This document shows positions 1 to 9,295 of a DNA stretch of 40,176 bases, piece by piece. The notes beneath the pieces are model-generated. The model searched no databases. It saw only the letters and a program-made list of their open reading frames with translations, and was not told the DNA's origin. Within the stretch, counting starts at the first letter, position 1; every line of letters starts with the position of its first letter. The position numbers were made by a program, and so were the translations under genes. The stretch comes from Hyphomicrobiaceae bacterium (GTDB taxonomy: Bacteria > Pseudomonadota > Alphaproteobacteria > Rhizobiales > Aestuariivirgaceae), in NCBI GenBank assembly GCA_900298995.1, contig OMIC01000043.1:1-40176 (forward strand). The letters are read 5' to 3'.

Positions 1-146
1 CCGAACTGATCCAGGGGTTTGTCGTCGCCATGGGTCTCGAGACCACCGAGGAAGAGCTGATGCACACGGTCTTCCCGCATCCGACCCTCTCGGAGATGAT
101 GCATGAGAGCGTGCTCGACGCGTACGGACGGGTCATTCATATGTGA
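1..146 (+). CDS. lpdA: dihydrolipoamide dehydrogenase (E3), C-terminal fragment
   Basis: The first 48 codons of frame 3 read as the C-terminal end of a lipoamide dehydrogenase. This flavoprotein reoxidises dihydrolipoyl groups of 2-oxoacid dehydrogenase complexes. The visible residues include the family's dimerisation-domain ending, with the FPHPTLSE motif that carries the active-site His and the nearby Glu, and close with TGA at 144-146. The 5' part lies outside the window. lipA follows 80 bases later on the same strand, the usual order in Alphaproteobacteria, so the enzyme sits next to the maker of its lipoyl cofactor. Identification is by motif and neighbour only. Confidence 0.9.
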   Translation, partial: ELIQGFVVAMGLETTEEELMHTVFPHPTLSEMMHESVLDAYGRVIHM

Positions 147-226
147 CCCGGCCGGTAAGGGCTTGATGTGCTGCGGTGCACAATCTAAGCTTGCCACGAC
201 AAATCCCTACGACAGGTTCCAACAAG

Positions 227-1180
227 ATGGTCACCCTTCTCGACAGCAAGGCCAAGCCCCGCCACCCGGAAAAGGCGCATCGGCCCGATACGCCGGTTCT
301 GAAGAAGCCGGACTGGATACGGGTCAAGGCGCCGGATTCGGCCGTCTACGCGGAAACGCAGAAGATCGTGCGGGCCAACAAGCTCGTCACCGTATGCGAG
401 GAAGCGGGCTGTCCGAATATCGGAGAGTGCTGGTCGAAAAAGCACGCGACCTTCATGATCATGGGCGATACCTGTACGCGCGCCTGTGCATTCTGCAACG
501 TGAAGACAGGCATTCCCGAAGCGCTGATGGGAGATGAGCCCGAGAAGGTTGCCGATGCCGTGGCCCGCATGGGGCTCGAACACGCGGTGATCACCTCGGT
601 TGATCGTGATGACCTTCCGGATGGTGGCGCCCGGCACTTCGCTCGCACCATCCTCGCCATACGCTCCGCCTCACCTCGCACCACCATCGAAGTGCTGACG
701 CCCGACTTCCTGAAAAAGGACGGCGCGCTGGAAACAGTGGTGGCGGCGAAGCCAGATGTTTTCAATCATAATCTCGAAACGGTTCCCGCGCTCTATCTTC
801 GCATCAGGCCAGGCGCGCGCTACTTCCACTCCTTGAGATTGCTGCAGCGGGTGAAGGAACTGGATCCTGCCATGCTCACCAAATCCGGGATCATGGTTGG
901 ACTTGGAGAGAGCCGGGAGCAGGTCATGCAGGTGATGGATGACATGCGTTCCGCCAACATTGATTTCATCACCATCGGTCAGTATCTGCAGCCGACACGC
1001 AAGCACGCCGCAATCGACCGGTTCGTGACCCCAGATGAATTCAAGGGCTATGAGACCATCGCCTATGCGAAGGGATTTCTCATGGTAGCATCGACACCGC
1101 TGACTCGCTCATCTCATCATGCGGGAGAGGATTTTGCGCAGCTGCGTGCGGCACGCGCTGGAACAGCTACAGCAACATGA
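227..1180 (+). CDS. lipA: lipoyl synthase LipA (radical SAM)
   Basis: LipA inserts two sulfurs into octanoyl groups on lipoyl domains. With the ATG at 227 the protein has 317 residues. Both iron-sulfur sites are present: auxiliary-cluster Cys57, Cys62 and Cys68, and the radical SAM CxxxCxxC motif at Cys83, Cys87 and Cys90. The C-terminal RSSHHA carries the Ser that ligates the auxiliary cluster. An in-frame GTG at 176 would add 17 residues, but the family normally starts with a short MVT-type leader before the PRHPEKA stretch, so 227 is preferred. The last four bases (ATGA) overlap the next gene, which suggests coupled translation. The neighbour lpd uses the product cofactor. Confidence 0.97.
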   Translation: MVTLLDSKAKPRHPEKAHRPDTPVLKKPDWIRVKAPDSAVYAETQKIVRANKLVTVCEEAGCPNIGECWSKKHATFMIMGDTCTRACAFCNVKTGIPEALMGDEPEKVADAVARMGLEHAVITSVDRDDLPDGGARHFARTILAIRSASPRTTIEVLTPDFLKKDGALETVVAAKPDVFNHNLETVPALYLRIRPGARYFHSLRLLQRVKELDPAMLTKSGIMVGLGESREQVMQVMDDMRSANIDFITIGQYLQPTRKHAAIDRFVTPDEFKGYETIAYAKGFLMVASTPLTRSSHHAGEDFAQLRAARAGTATAT

Positions 1181-1644
1181 CTAGCTTCAATGTAACGCGC
1201 AGCGTCCCCTATTCAGCAGAACAGGTCTTCGCGATTGCGAGGGATGTGAAACACTACCGGGATTTCCTGCCGCTGGTGAAGCGCTCCATCGTCAGCAACT
1301 TCGTCACCCATGAAGATGGCCGGGAGACATTCGACGGTGAACTGATGATCAGGTATGCCAAGCTGGGTGTCGAGGAAATCATGACGAGCCATGTCACGGT
1401 TGATCCCAGCGCCCTGACGGTCCGCGCCGTGTCCGACAAGGGGCCGGTGAAACACCTGGTCTCCGAATGGAAGATCGTGCCGGCCGGGGAGGGACGCTGT
1501 GACATCAATTTCTCGCTCGACTACCAGCTCAAGAGCCGCACGATGCAATTCCTGCTGTCAGGCATGTTCGACCTTGCTGTCCGCAAGATCATGACGGCTT
1601 TCGAAGACCGCGCGCGAGACCTTTACGGGCCTGCAAGCTCATAG
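1177..1644 (+). CDS. Coq10/RatA-type START-domain protein
   Basis: This 155-residue protein is a small single-domain START/SRPBCC lipid-binding protein of the COQ10/RatA family. The pattern [23 protein letters not shown] is the standard family N-terminus, and the C-terminal helix follows a FSLDYQL strand. In Alphaproteobacteria the protein next to lipA is generally taken to be a ubiquinone-binding chaperone needed for respiration. The RatA toxin label comes from the E. coli member, and no RatB-like partner gene is present here. It overlaps lipA by four bases. Its 3' end overlaps the convergent cinA by 22 bases. The function is inferred from family and position. Confidence 0.9.
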   Translation: MTSFNVTRSVPYSAEQVFAIARDVKHYRDFLPLVKRSIVSNFVTHEDGRETFDGELMIRYAKLGVEEIMTSHVTVDPSALTVRAVSDKGPVKHLVSEWKIVPAGEGRCDINFSLDYQLKSRTMQFLLSGMFDLAVRKIMTAFEDRARDLYGPASS

Positions 1645-2120
1645 ATCATCGCCACAGCCTCCTCGACCGTCTGCATCCGCACCTCGTTGCGGCCGATGTC
1701 ACCGAGCGACAGACTACGGGTGATCGGCGCCATGTTCCGTCTGAGAGCTGCGAGATGAACGAGGCCGATTGGTTTCGACACCGTCCCACCGCCCGGACCC
1801 GCAACACCCGTCACGGCAACGGATATGCTGGCTGCGCTGTTGGCGAGCGCGCCCTCCGCCATTGCCAGCGCCACTTCGCCGCTGACCGCGCCATGGGTCG
1901 ATATGAGTTCCGCCGGCACGCCCAGCAGACGTGTCTTGGCACTGTTCGAATATGTCACGAAACCGCTGTCGAAGACGTCCGACGATCCCGGAATGGAAGT
2001 CAGCAGGCCTGAAATCAAACCACCCGTACAACTCTCCGCAGTGGCGATCAGAAGTGTCTTGCGGCGACAGAGATCAATCAGCTCGGATGCACGAGCGGAC
2101 ACGGGAGCGGAGAAAATCAC
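1623..2120 (-). CDS. CinA C-terminal domain protein, NMN amidohydrolase type
   Basis: The 165 residues match a stand-alone CinA C-terminal domain (PncC type), which deamidates nicotinamide mononucleotide in pyridine nucleotide salvage. The hallmarks are TAESCTGGLIS near residue 27, the AVSGEVA segment and VTGVAGPGGG near residue 105. The N-terminal MoCF-like domain of full CinA is absent, as is common in Alphaproteobacteria. Translation starts at GTG (2118-2120), overlapping the ispDF stop as GTGA, so the two genes are probably cotranslated. It ends with TAA, which shows that TAA is an ordinary stop in this genome. Involvement in competence is not implied. Confidence 0.92.
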   Translation of the reverse strand: MIFSAPVSARASELIDLCRRKTLLIATAESCTGGLISGLLTSIPGSSDVFDSGFVTYSNSAKTRLLGVPAELISTHGAVSGEVALAMAEGALANSAASISVAVTGVAGPGGGTVSKPIGLVHLAALRRNMAPITRSLSLGDIGRNEVRMQTVEEAVAMIYELAGP

Positions 2121-3286
2121 GGCAGACGGACCGTGACGGTTGCAAAGGCCATGATACCCTCGCCGCGTCCTATGGCGCCCAGCTTTTCCGTGGTCGTAGC
2201 CTTGATGGCGATCCGTCCCGCATCAAGGCGCAGTATTGGAGCAAGAACAGCTTTCATCGCCGCGACGTGCGAAGCAATCCTTGGTGCCTCGGCAAGAAGC
2301 GTCAGGTCGGCATGAGCAAGAATGCCACCTTTTGCCTCCAGTAATTCAATGGCGCGGGCAAGAAAGATCCGTGAGGGCGCGCCTTTCCACCGCTGATCAC
2401 TTGGCGGGAAATGCGTTCCGATGTCACCTTCGCCAATAGCCCCCAGAATGGCATCGGTGAGGGCATGGAGCCCGACATCGGCATCGGAATGGCCGGCCAG
2501 CCGCTGCGAGTAAGGGATTGCAACGCCGCAGAGCACGACAGCGTCGCCATGTTCAAATGGATGGATGTCGATGCCCTGGCCGATGCGGATGTCCGGACGG
2601 TCGCGCAGCTGGACACTCATCATGTCACGATCAGCCTGCGCAATGTCCTCCGCGGTTGTGAGCTTGCGGTTCTCCGGCCTGCCCGGGATCATGGATACGG
2701 GAATGCCAGAGCGTTCGGCAACGGAAGCATCATCTGTCAGGTTTTCGAACCGCTCAGCTTCCGCCCGGCGGTATGCTGCGAGGATATCATCGAACCGGAA
2801 GCCCTGCGGCGTTTGCGCCGTCCAGATCCCGGACCGGTCGACCGTGCGGCTCACCACACCGCCCGGTGCGTGTTTCAGCGTTTCCGCGACGGGCATGCCG
2901 GGCACCACGGCTGGAAAGCGTTCGAGCCAGTTCATCACATCCGCGATCAGCGATGGCGACACGAAGGGCCGCGCCGCATCGTGGATCAGGACATGAGACG
3001 GCTTGTGGCGGGCGACGGCTTCGATGCCAATCCGGCAGGACTCCTGACGGGTAGGGCCTCCAATGACGGGCAGGGCTAGTCCGAGGCCATCCGTCGCCTC
3101 GGCAAACAATGCCTCATGACCCTCGCCAATGACCGGTTGAACGTGATCGATGGCAGGATGTTCGAGAAAGGCGCGGCAGGTCCACCAGATAACCGGCCGT
3201 CCGCCGATGATCTGGTATTGCTTCGGCCGCTCCCCACCAGCGCGAAGGCCGGATCCACCGGCTACTATCACCGCCGCTACCGTCAT
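2117..3286 (-). CDS. ispDF: bifunctional IspD/IspF of the MEP isoprenoid pathway
   Basis: This is a fused enzyme of 389 residues. The N-terminal half (about 1-225) is 2-C-methyl-D-erythritol 4-phosphate cytidylyltransferase, with the glycine-rich nucleotide loop GGSGLRAGG near residue 10 followed by RPKQY. The C-terminal half (about 232-389) is the cyclodiphosphate synthase, with zinc ligands Asp240, His242 and His274 (GIDIHPFE and VGLHALTD). The fusion is frequent in Alphaproteobacteria and brings non-consecutive MEP steps together. An in-frame start eight codons upstream (3310) exists, but MTVAAVIVAGGSG is the normal N-terminus, so 3286 is chosen. It is divergent from dusB and overlaps cinA by four bases. 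Confidence 0.96.
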   Translation of the reverse strand: MTVAAVIVAGGSGLRAGGERPKQYQIIGGRPVIWWTCRAFLEHPAIDHVQPVIGEGHEALFAEATDGLGLALPVIGGPTRQESCRIGIEAVARHKPSHVLIHDAARPFVSPSLIADVMNWLERFPAVVPGMPVAETLKHAPGGVVSRTVDRSGIWTAQTPQGFRFDDILAAYRRAEAERFENLTDDASVAERSGIPVSMIPGRPENRKLTTAEDIAQADRDMMSVQLRDRPDIRIGQGIDIHPFEHGDAVVLCGVAIPYSQRLAGHSDADVGLHALTDAILGAIGEGDIGTHFPPSDQRWKGAPSRIFLARAIELLEAKGGILAHADLTLLAEAPRIASHVAAMKAVLAPILRLDAGRIAIKATTTEKLGAIGRGEGIMAFATVTVRLP

Positions 3287-3330
3287 GACAAAGCTGTAGC
3301 AAGCAGTCACGGAACCCGCAACAAAGCCCC

Positions 3331-3358
3331 TTGACGCGGTGCAGCATGAGCCTATTCT
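3331..3358 (+). promoter_or_regulatory. candidate sigma70 promoter for dusB-ntrBC
   Basis: TTGACG at 3331-3336 and TATTCT at 3353-3358 are separated by 16 bases, about 40 bases before the dusB ATG. The site lies in the divergent gap between ispDF and dusB and is the best hexamer pair there. It is pattern-based only. Confidence 0.4.
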
Positions 3359-3395
3359 GCCACGTAATTAGACACACTTTGGTACTGATGAATTT

Positions 3396-4406
3396 ATGGG
3401 CATTCTGATCGGTGATATCAAGACCCGGAACCGGGTCTTTCTGGCGCCCATGTCCGGGGTCACCGATGAGCCTTTCCGGCAGACAGCGCACGAGCACGGA
3501 GCCGGGCTGGTGGTGAGCGAAATGGTCGCCAGCGAGGAACTGGTGAATGCACGGCCCGACATGATGCGGCGGGCCCTTGGAGCAGACTCGCTCTCACCCT
3601 TCGTTATTCAACTCGCCGGTCGCGAGCCACACTGGATGGCGGAGGGCGTCCGCGTGGCCGAGGCCATGGGTGCGGATATCATCGACATCAACATGGGCTG
3701 TCCAGCGCGGGAGGTCACAGGCGGCCTGTCGGGATCGGCGCTGATGCGGGATCTCGATCACGCCGAGAGGCTGATCGCCGCCACGGTTGGCGCAGCCAGC
3801 GTTCCCGTCACGCTCAAGATGCGGCTCGGCTGGGATCACGGCTCTCTCAACGCTCCCGAACTGGCAAGGCGGGCCCAGGCCCAGGGCGTCGCACTGATCA
3901 CGGTTCACGGCCGGACACGCTGTCAGTTCTATACCGGCAAGGCGGACTGGAGTGCGATTTCACTGGTTCGCGAGGCCATCAGCATACCTTTGATCGCGAA
4001 CGGCGATGGCGCATCACTTGCCGATGCGCGCGCCATGCTCTCGGCCTCTGGAGCAGACGGCATCATGATCGGTCGCGGGGCCTATGGCCGGCCTTGGTGG
4101 CCCGGCGTCATCGCCGAGGGGCTTGATCCGGGATCCGGGCGAAGCGAACCCTCCCTAGAGGAAGAAGCACAGATCATCGCGCTCCACCATGAGCGCATAC
4201 TCAACCGCCATGGACATCACAACGGCAACCGCATGGCGCGGAAACACATCGGCTGGACAATCTCCAGGCTGGCAGAGCGAAACTTGCTGTCTTCAGGCGA
4301 GGCCGCCGGGTGGCGCGCCCAGATGCTGTGCTGCAATGACAACGACCGCGTGCGCCAGGACCTGCGTTCGCTGTATCTCTGCGTTCAGGAAAGGGCCGCA
4401 GCGTGA
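3396..4406 (+). CDS. dusB: tRNA-dihydrouridine synthase DusB (NifR3)
   Basis: This 336-residue flavoprotein reduces uridines in the tRNA D-loop. The FMN-binding TIM-barrel signature FLAPMSGVTD is at residues 15-24. The catalytic Cys102 lies in the motif INMGCPAREV, and the phosphate-binding IMIGRGAYGRPW segment is near the C-terminal end of the barrel. In Alphaproteobacteria this gene, historically nifR3, leads the ntrBC operon, as it does here: its TGA overlaps the GTG start of ntrB. No clear Shine-Dalgarno sequence precedes the ATG, so the exact start is less certain than the identity. Confidence 0.95.
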   Translation: MGILIGDIKTRNRVFLAPMSGVTDEPFRQTAHEHGAGLVVSEMVASEELVNARPDMMRRALGADSLSPFVIQLAGREPHWMAEGVRVAEAMGADIIDINMGCPAREVTGGLSGSALMRDLDHAERLIAATVGAASVPVTLKMRLGWDHGSLNAPELARRAQAQGVALITVHGRTRCQFYTGKADWSAISLVREAISIPLIANGDGASLADARAMLSASGADGIMIGRGAYGRPWWPGVIAEGLDPGSGRSEPSLEEEAQIIALHHERILNRHGHHNGNRMARKHIGWTISRLAERNLLSSGEAAGWRAQMLCCNDNDRVRQDLRSLYLCVQERAAA

Positions 4407-5536
4407 ACCCGCAACTTTCCGGGGACATGTCCCTTGTGAGAGCTGTTGTCGACGCCCTCCCCAATCCTCTGATCGTGATCGATTCAAGCGAGCATATCCA
4501 ACTCGCCAATGCCGCCGCCGAAAACTATTTCCAGGTGAGCAGCAACATCCTGCTTCGCCACAAGTTGAGCGATGTGGTTCCATTCTCCAGTCCTGTCTTT
4601 GGCGCAGTCGCGCAGGCCCGCGCCATATCAGGCGTAGTAAACGAGTATTCGGTTGCAGTCGGCACCCCCCGGCTGGGCGGTGAACGGCTGGTTGATGTTC
4701 AGGCCGCTGTCATGGGCGATGAGCAGGGACATGTCATCGTGATGCTCCTCGAACGCTCCATGGCCCTGAAGATCGATCGCCAGCTGACCTCGCGCGGCGC
4801 TGCCCGATCCGTTTCGGGTATGGCGAGCATGCTCGCTCATGAGATCAAGAACCCGCTGGCCGGCATTCGTGGTGCAGCCCAGTTGCTGGAACCCGGCCTT
4901 GGAACCGAAGACCGCGTCCTCTCACGGCTTATCTGCGAGGAGACAGACCGCATCCGCGACCTCGTCGACCAGATGGAAGTCTTCTCGGACGAACGCCCTG
5001 TTGAGAAGCGCCCGGTAAACATTCATGCCGTTCTTGAGCGAGTGAAGCGCCTGGTGACCGCCGGCACACCTCCCGGCGTGAGCGTGAGGGAAGACTATGA
5101 CCCCTCACTCCCCCCAGTGCATGGCAACAAGGACCAGCTCGTCCAAGTGTTTCTGAATCTTGCCAAGAACGCAACCGAGGCAATCCAGCAGGGCGGAGAG
5201 GCTGGAGAGATCCTGCTGACCACGGCATTTCGTCCTGGTATCCGCCTCAGCCTGCCAGGCAGTTCAGAACGCACGACCCTCCCTCTCGAGGTGTGCATTC
5301 ATGATACGGGCCCAGGAGTTCCTGAAGAACTACGACCGAACATATTCGATCCGTTTGTCACAACGAAACCCGGCGGGAAGGGATTGGGTCTTGCGCTCGT
5401 TGCCAAGATCGTGCGCGACCATGGCGGGATCGTCGAGTGTGTTGGCCGCGAAAGAGGCGTCACGTTCCGTGTGCTGCTGCCAATGCTGCGTGGGACTGAA
5501 ACTCCGCGCGATTTCGAGGGAGATCCGTCAGCATGA
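4403..5536 (+). CDS. ntrB: nitrogen-regulation sensor histidine kinase NtrB
   Basis: NtrB phosphorylates or dephosphorylates NtrC in response to nitrogen status, usually relayed by PII proteins. The 377-residue protein is soluble, with an N-terminal PAS domain (about 10-120). The H-box has phosphorylatable His146 in [12 protein letters not shown], the N-box reads [13 protein letters not shown], and the ATP-lid glycine motifs are DTGPGVP and [10 protein letters not shown]. No transmembrane segment is seen, as expected for NtrB. Translation begins at GTG 4403, overlapping the dusB stop, and ends overlapping the ATG of ntrC by four bases, so dusB, ntrB and ntrC form one translationally coupled unit. 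Confidence 0.96.
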   Translation: MNPQLSGDMSLVRAVVDALPNPLIVIDSSEHIQLANAAAENYFQVSSNILLRHKLSDVVPFSSPVFGAVAQARAISGVVNEYSVAVGTPRLGGERLVDVQAAVMGDEQGHVIVMLLERSMALKIDRQLTSRGAARSVSGMASMLAHEIKNPLAGIRGAAQLLEPGLGTEDRVLSRLICEETDRIRDLVDQMEVFSDERPVEKRPVNIHAVLERVKRLVTAGTPPGVSVREDYDPSLPPVHGNKDQLVQVFLNLAKNATEAIQQGGEAGEILLTTAFRPGIRLSLPGSSERTTLPLEVCIHDTGPGVPEELRPNIFDPFVTTKPGGKGLGLALVAKIVRDHGGIVECVGRERGVTFRVLLPMLRGTETPRDFEGDPSA

Positions 5537-6978
5537 CAGGCAAGACCGTGCTCATCGCGGATGATGACAGCGCCATTCGCACCGTTCTCAGCCAGGCCCT
5601 CAGCCGGGCCGGATATAATGTGCGCTCCACGGCGACGGCAGCAGCCCTGTGGCGTTGGGTGAGCGAAGGGCAGGGCGATGCCGTCGTGACCGATGTGGTT
5701 CTTCCTGACGAGAACGCTTTCGACGTCATTCCGCGCATCAAGAAGCTGCGCCCGGCGCTGCCGATCATCGTGATGAGCGCCAAGAATACGATCATGACAG
5801 CGATTACGGCTGCTGAACGGGGCGCCTATGATTATCTCCCGAAGCCCTTCGACCTCAATGCGCTCGTTCAGACGGTAGGCCGGGCGCTCGAGCAATCTCA
5901 GAGGCCCGCTCCAGTCAAGAGTACCCAAGCTTCCGAAACCCTGCCAATCGTCGGACGATCCCCTGCCATGCAGGATATCTACCGCATCATCGCGAGGCTC
6001 ACCCAAACTGACCTGACAGTAATGATCGTCGGCGAATCCGGCACTGGAAAAGAGCTGGTCGCCCGGGCACTGCATGACTATGGCCGCCGCCGCAAGGGGC
6101 CGTTCGTCGCGATAAACATGGCGGCTATTCCACGCGAACTCATCGAGTCGGAGTTGTTCGGTCATGAAAAGGGAGCGTTCACTGGCGCAACTGCACGCAT
6201 GGCTGGACGCTTCGAGCAGGCCGAGGGCGGAACGCTGTTTCTGGACGAGATCGGCGACATGCCGCTCGAAGCCCAGACGCGCCTTCTTCGTGTCCTTCAG
6301 CAGGGTGAATACACGACGGTTGGCGGCAACACCCCCATACGTACCAATGTGAGGATCATAGCGGCAACCCACCGTGACCTCAGGCAACTCATCAATCAGG
6401 GAACATTCCGGGAGGATCTCTTCTACCGCCTGAACGTCGTACCGTTGCGCCTACCACCATTGCGGGAGAGGGCCGAGGATATTCCGGATCTCGTCCGGCA
6501 CTTTCTGGGTCAGGCAGTCCGTGAGGGACTGCCTCGCAAGGAACTCTCCCCAAGGGCAGTCGAACGTCTGCAGGCCCATCGCTGGCCGGGCAACGTCAGG
6601 GAACTCGAGAACCTCCTTCGTCGGCTGGTGGCCATCGAAATCGAGGACATGATCCCCGATTCCGCCATTGAGCGAGAACTGACGTCGGTTCCCAGTTTTT
6701 CGCCCCAGACCGGAGCAACGGACCTTTCAGCAGCGGGCCTTACCGAGTACATGGAGAACTACTTGGCCCAGTATTTCACGAGTTTTGGCTCAGGCCTGCC
6801 TCCAGCCGGCCTCTATGACCGCCTTCTTGCAGAGATGGAGCCTCCGCTGCTCCGCGCAGTGCTGACCGCGACCGGCGGTAACCAACTTCGAGCTGCCGAA
6901 CTCCTGGGCATCAACCGTAACACGTTGCGGGTGAAACTCAGGGACAGGAATGTGAAGGTTGTCCGTGGCCTCTCCTGA
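5533..6978 (+). CDS. ntrC: nitrogen regulator NtrC (sigma54 activator)
   Basis: This 481-residue response regulator has three intact domains. The receiver domain (1-120) has acidic residues 10-12, phospho-acceptor Asp54 and Lys104. The central AAA+ domain has Walker A GESGTGKE, the sigma54-contacting GAFTGA loop, Walker B LFLDEIGD and the arginine finger region REDLFYRLN. The C-terminal Fis-type helix-turn-helix ([17 protein letters not shown]) binds enhancers. Complete motifs indicate a functional activator of sigma54 promoters for nitrogen assimilation. It is coupled to ntrB by a four-base overlap. A 68-base gap then separates it from ntrY, which may have its own promoter. Confidence 0.97.
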   Translation: MTGKTVLIADDDSAIRTVLSQALSRAGYNVRSTATAAALWRWVSEGQGDAVVTDVVLPDENAFDVIPRIKKLRPALPIIVMSAKNTIMTAITAAERGAYDYLPKPFDLNALVQTVGRALEQSQRPAPVKSTQASETLPIVGRSPAMQDIYRIIARLTQTDLTVMIVGESGTGKELVARALHDYGRRRKGPFVAINMAAIPRELIESELFGHEKGAFTGATARMAGRFEQAEGGTLFLDEIGDMPLEAQTRLLRVLQQGEYTTVGGNTPIRTNVRIIAATHRDLRQLINQGTFREDLFYRLNVVPLRLPPLRERAEDIPDLVRHFLGQAVREGLPRKELSPRAVERLQAHRWPGNVRELENLLRRLVAIEIEDMIPDSAIERELTSVPSFSPQTGATDLSAAGLTEYMENYLAQYFTSFGSGLPPAGLYDRLLAEMEPPLLRAVLTATGGNQLRAAELLGINRNTLRVKLRDRNVKVVRGLS

Positions 6979-7046
6979 CGCCAACTGTCGCAAATAGGAC
7001 ACATTTACTGTTGATTTCGGGCAACAAGTTCTGCTGAACAGGTGCC

Positions 7047-9278
7047 ATGACTGAACGCGTGCAATCTCGGCTCTTTGACCGGCTTCGCCGGTTCACCGGA
7101 ATTGCGGGTTTTGTTCTGGTGCTGACGGGGGTTGTTTGCGGTCTGTCGACCTTTGCAATCCTGACGGGGATGACCCCGATTGCGCCAACGCGCGAAAACA
7201 CACTTCTCCTCGTCATCCTCAACGGCATCCTGCTCCTCATCATGGCGCTCATGGTATTGGGGCAGCTGGCGTTTCTCCTCATCGAGAAACGCCGAGGCAC
7301 CCCGGGCGCATCCCTCCACATCCGACTGGTCCTGCTGTTCAGCATCATCGCGGTCGTACCGGCCATCGTGGTTGCCGTCTTTGCTTCCTTTACGCTGAGC
7401 CGGGGCCTCGACGCCTGGTTCTCGCAGCGCACCCGGGCCATCGTCGATTCGGCGACCTATGTTGCGCAGGCTTACGTGAATGATCACGCCGAGGCTGTCC
7501 GCAATGATGTAGTCCAGATCTCGAATGATCTCTCACAACAGAAAGATCTGTTCGAAAACGACAAGCAGACATTTTTCAGGCGTCTGGCCCGCCATGCCGC
7601 GTTGCGGGGACTACCGGGAGCCTTCATTTTCGACCCTACCCAGCAGGCGAATGGCCAGCAGGAATTTCAGGCTCGTTTTGTTGCCCAGGACGATATCAAG
7701 TTCTTTCCACCCAGTGCCGACGCGATCGCTAAGGCCGACAAGGGGGAGTTGGTTGTCATGCCGCCGGGCGTGGGGGGTAACGTCGTCCGCGGTCTGATCA
7801 AACTTCAGAATTTTCCAAACAGTTACCTGATGGTCTACCGGGTCATCAACAAGTCTGTCATCAGCCTGCTCGAAAAGACCCGCGAAGCCAAGAACGAGTA
7901 CGACACGCTGATGTCGCAGCGGCTCGGCGTTCAGGTCACCTTTGCCATGGTCTATGCCCTGGTCGGAATGGTCTTCCTGCTTGCAGCGATCTGGGTCGGC
8001 TTGTGGTTTTCCGACAAACTGGTCGCTCCTGTGGTGCGTCTGCTCGATGCCGCCCGGCGGGTCTCGGGTGGAGAACTCGATGCCAAAGTCACAGTCATCG
8101 AAGGCCCCGACGACCTCCAGACACTTTCTCGAACCTTCAACGTGATGACGGACCACCTCAAACAGCAGAGGGACGATCTCGTCGCCGCGAGCGACTCCAT
8201 CGACGCACGACGGAGGTTTACCGAGGCGATGCTGGCCGGCGTGAGCGCCGGAGTGATCGGCATCGACCCGACGGGGCGCGTCTCGCTCGTCAATCGGTCC
8301 GCCTTGACGCTCCTGGGCAGGGTCGAATCCGAACTGATCGCACAACCGGCCGAACTGGTCCTTTCCGCCTTTCTCCCGATCTTCGAGCAGGCGCTGACGA
8401 GGCCATCGGGATTTGCAGAAGGTCAGGTCGACATTGACCGCAAGGGCGACAGCAGAAGCCTGTTCGCCAGGGTGACGACCGAGAGTTCCGAGGATGCAGC
8501 CCATGGTCATGTCCTGACTTTTGACGACATCACCGATCTTGTCTCGGCTCAGCGCAACTCGGCCTGGGCAGATATCGCACGACGCATCGCGCACGAAATC
8601 AAGAATCCGCTGACCCCGATCCAACTCTCGGCCGAACGCCTAAAGCGAAAGTATGGCTCCCAGATCCAGTCTGACCGGCAGGTTTTTGACCAGTGCACCG
8701 ATACGATCATCCGACAGGTTGGAGATATCGGCCGCATGGTCGATGAGTTCTCCTCCTTTGCACGGATGCCAAAGGCGGTTCCGGAACCCCAGGAACTGGC
8801 TTCGATCGTGCGGGAAGCTACCGTGTTGCAACGTGTTGCTTCCTCGGACATCGACATCGAGCTCGATGTACGGAACGGCGAGTTCGTCTTCCCCTTTGAT
8901 CGCAGGCTTATCACACAGGCGATCACAAATCTGGTCAAGAATGCGCGTGAGTCGATCGAAACCCGTTTGCAGCAGACGCCGGAACCGCGTGGCCACATCA
9001 GCGTCGAGGCAGGAATGGACTCGGAACAACCCTACATCCGGGTCACCGACAATGGCATTGGCCTGCCGCGCGAGAACCGGCACCGCCTGGCGGAGCCCTA
9101 CATGACAACGCGAGAGAAGGGCACCGGGCTTGGCCTGGCCATTGTAAAACGCATCATGGAGGAACATGGCGGGCGACTGATCCTCGAGGATGCACCGGCA
9201 GCCGCCGACGGCATACAGGGTGCTCGGGTGACTTTGCTCTTCGGAAAGCTGGTGACCCAGACAGATGCCGCCGAATGA
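7047..9278 (+). CDS. ntrY: membrane sensor histidine kinase NtrY
   Basis: This 743-residue kinase is the membrane-bound partner of NtrX, linked in Alphaproteobacteria to nitrogen, redox and envelope control. Three hydrophobic segments lie in the first 125 residues (near 18-40, 50-75 and 88-112). A periplasmic region follows, then a further transmembrane segment near 298-320. HAMP, PAS and the kinase core come after that. The phosphorylated His is residue 516 in [14 protein letters not shown]. The N-box (NLVKNARESI), DNGIGLP and GTGLGLAIV motifs are intact. ntrX starts 17 bases downstream. No candidate sigma54 promoter is seen in the short upstream gap. Confidence 0.96.
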   Translation: MTERVQSRLFDRLRRFTGIAGFVLVLTGVVCGLSTFAILTGMTPIAPTRENTLLLVILNGILLLIMALMVLGQLAFLLIEKRRGTPGASLHIRLVLLFSIIAVVPAIVVAVFASFTLSRGLDAWFSQRTRAIVDSATYVAQAYVNDHAEAVRNDVVQISNDLSQQKDLFENDKQTFFRRLARHAALRGLPGAFIFDPTQQANGQQEFQARFVAQDDIKFFPPSADAIAKADKGELVVMPPGVGGNVVRGLIKLQNFPNSYLMVYRVINKSVISLLEKTREAKNEYDTLMSQRLGVQVTFAMVYALVGMVFLLAAIWVGLWFSDKLVAPVVRLLDAARRVSGGELDAKVTVIEGPDDLQTLSRTFNVMTDHLKQQRDDLVAASDSIDARRRFTEAMLAGVSAGVIGIDPTGRVSLVNRSALTLLGRVESELIAQPAELVLSAFLPIFEQALTRPSGFAEGQVDIDRKGDSRSLFARVTTESSEDAAHGHVLTFDDITDLVSAQRNSAWADIARRIAHEIKNPLTPIQLSAERLKRKYGSQIQSDRQVFDQCTDTIIRQVGDIGRMVDEFSSFARMPKAVPEPQELASIVREATVLQRVASSDIDIELDVRNGEFVFPFDRRLITQAITNLVKNARESIETRLQQTPEPRGHISVEAGMDSEQPYIRVTDNGIGLPRENRHRLAEPYMTTREKGTGLGLAIVKRIMEEHGGRLILEDAPAAADGIQGARVTLLFGKLVTQTDAAE

Positions 9279-9295
9279 GAGATTGGAAAAGCTGA

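Noticed and set aside
1177-1644. RatA toxin of a toxin-antitoxin system
   Set aside because: No RatB-like partner; position after lipA fits the Coq10-type housekeeping protein.
6979-7046. Sigma54 (-24/-12) promoter before ntrY or elsewhere near the ntr genes
   Set aside because: No GG-N10-GC pattern with the TGGCAC/TTGC context was found in this gap or in the other intergenic regions I checked.
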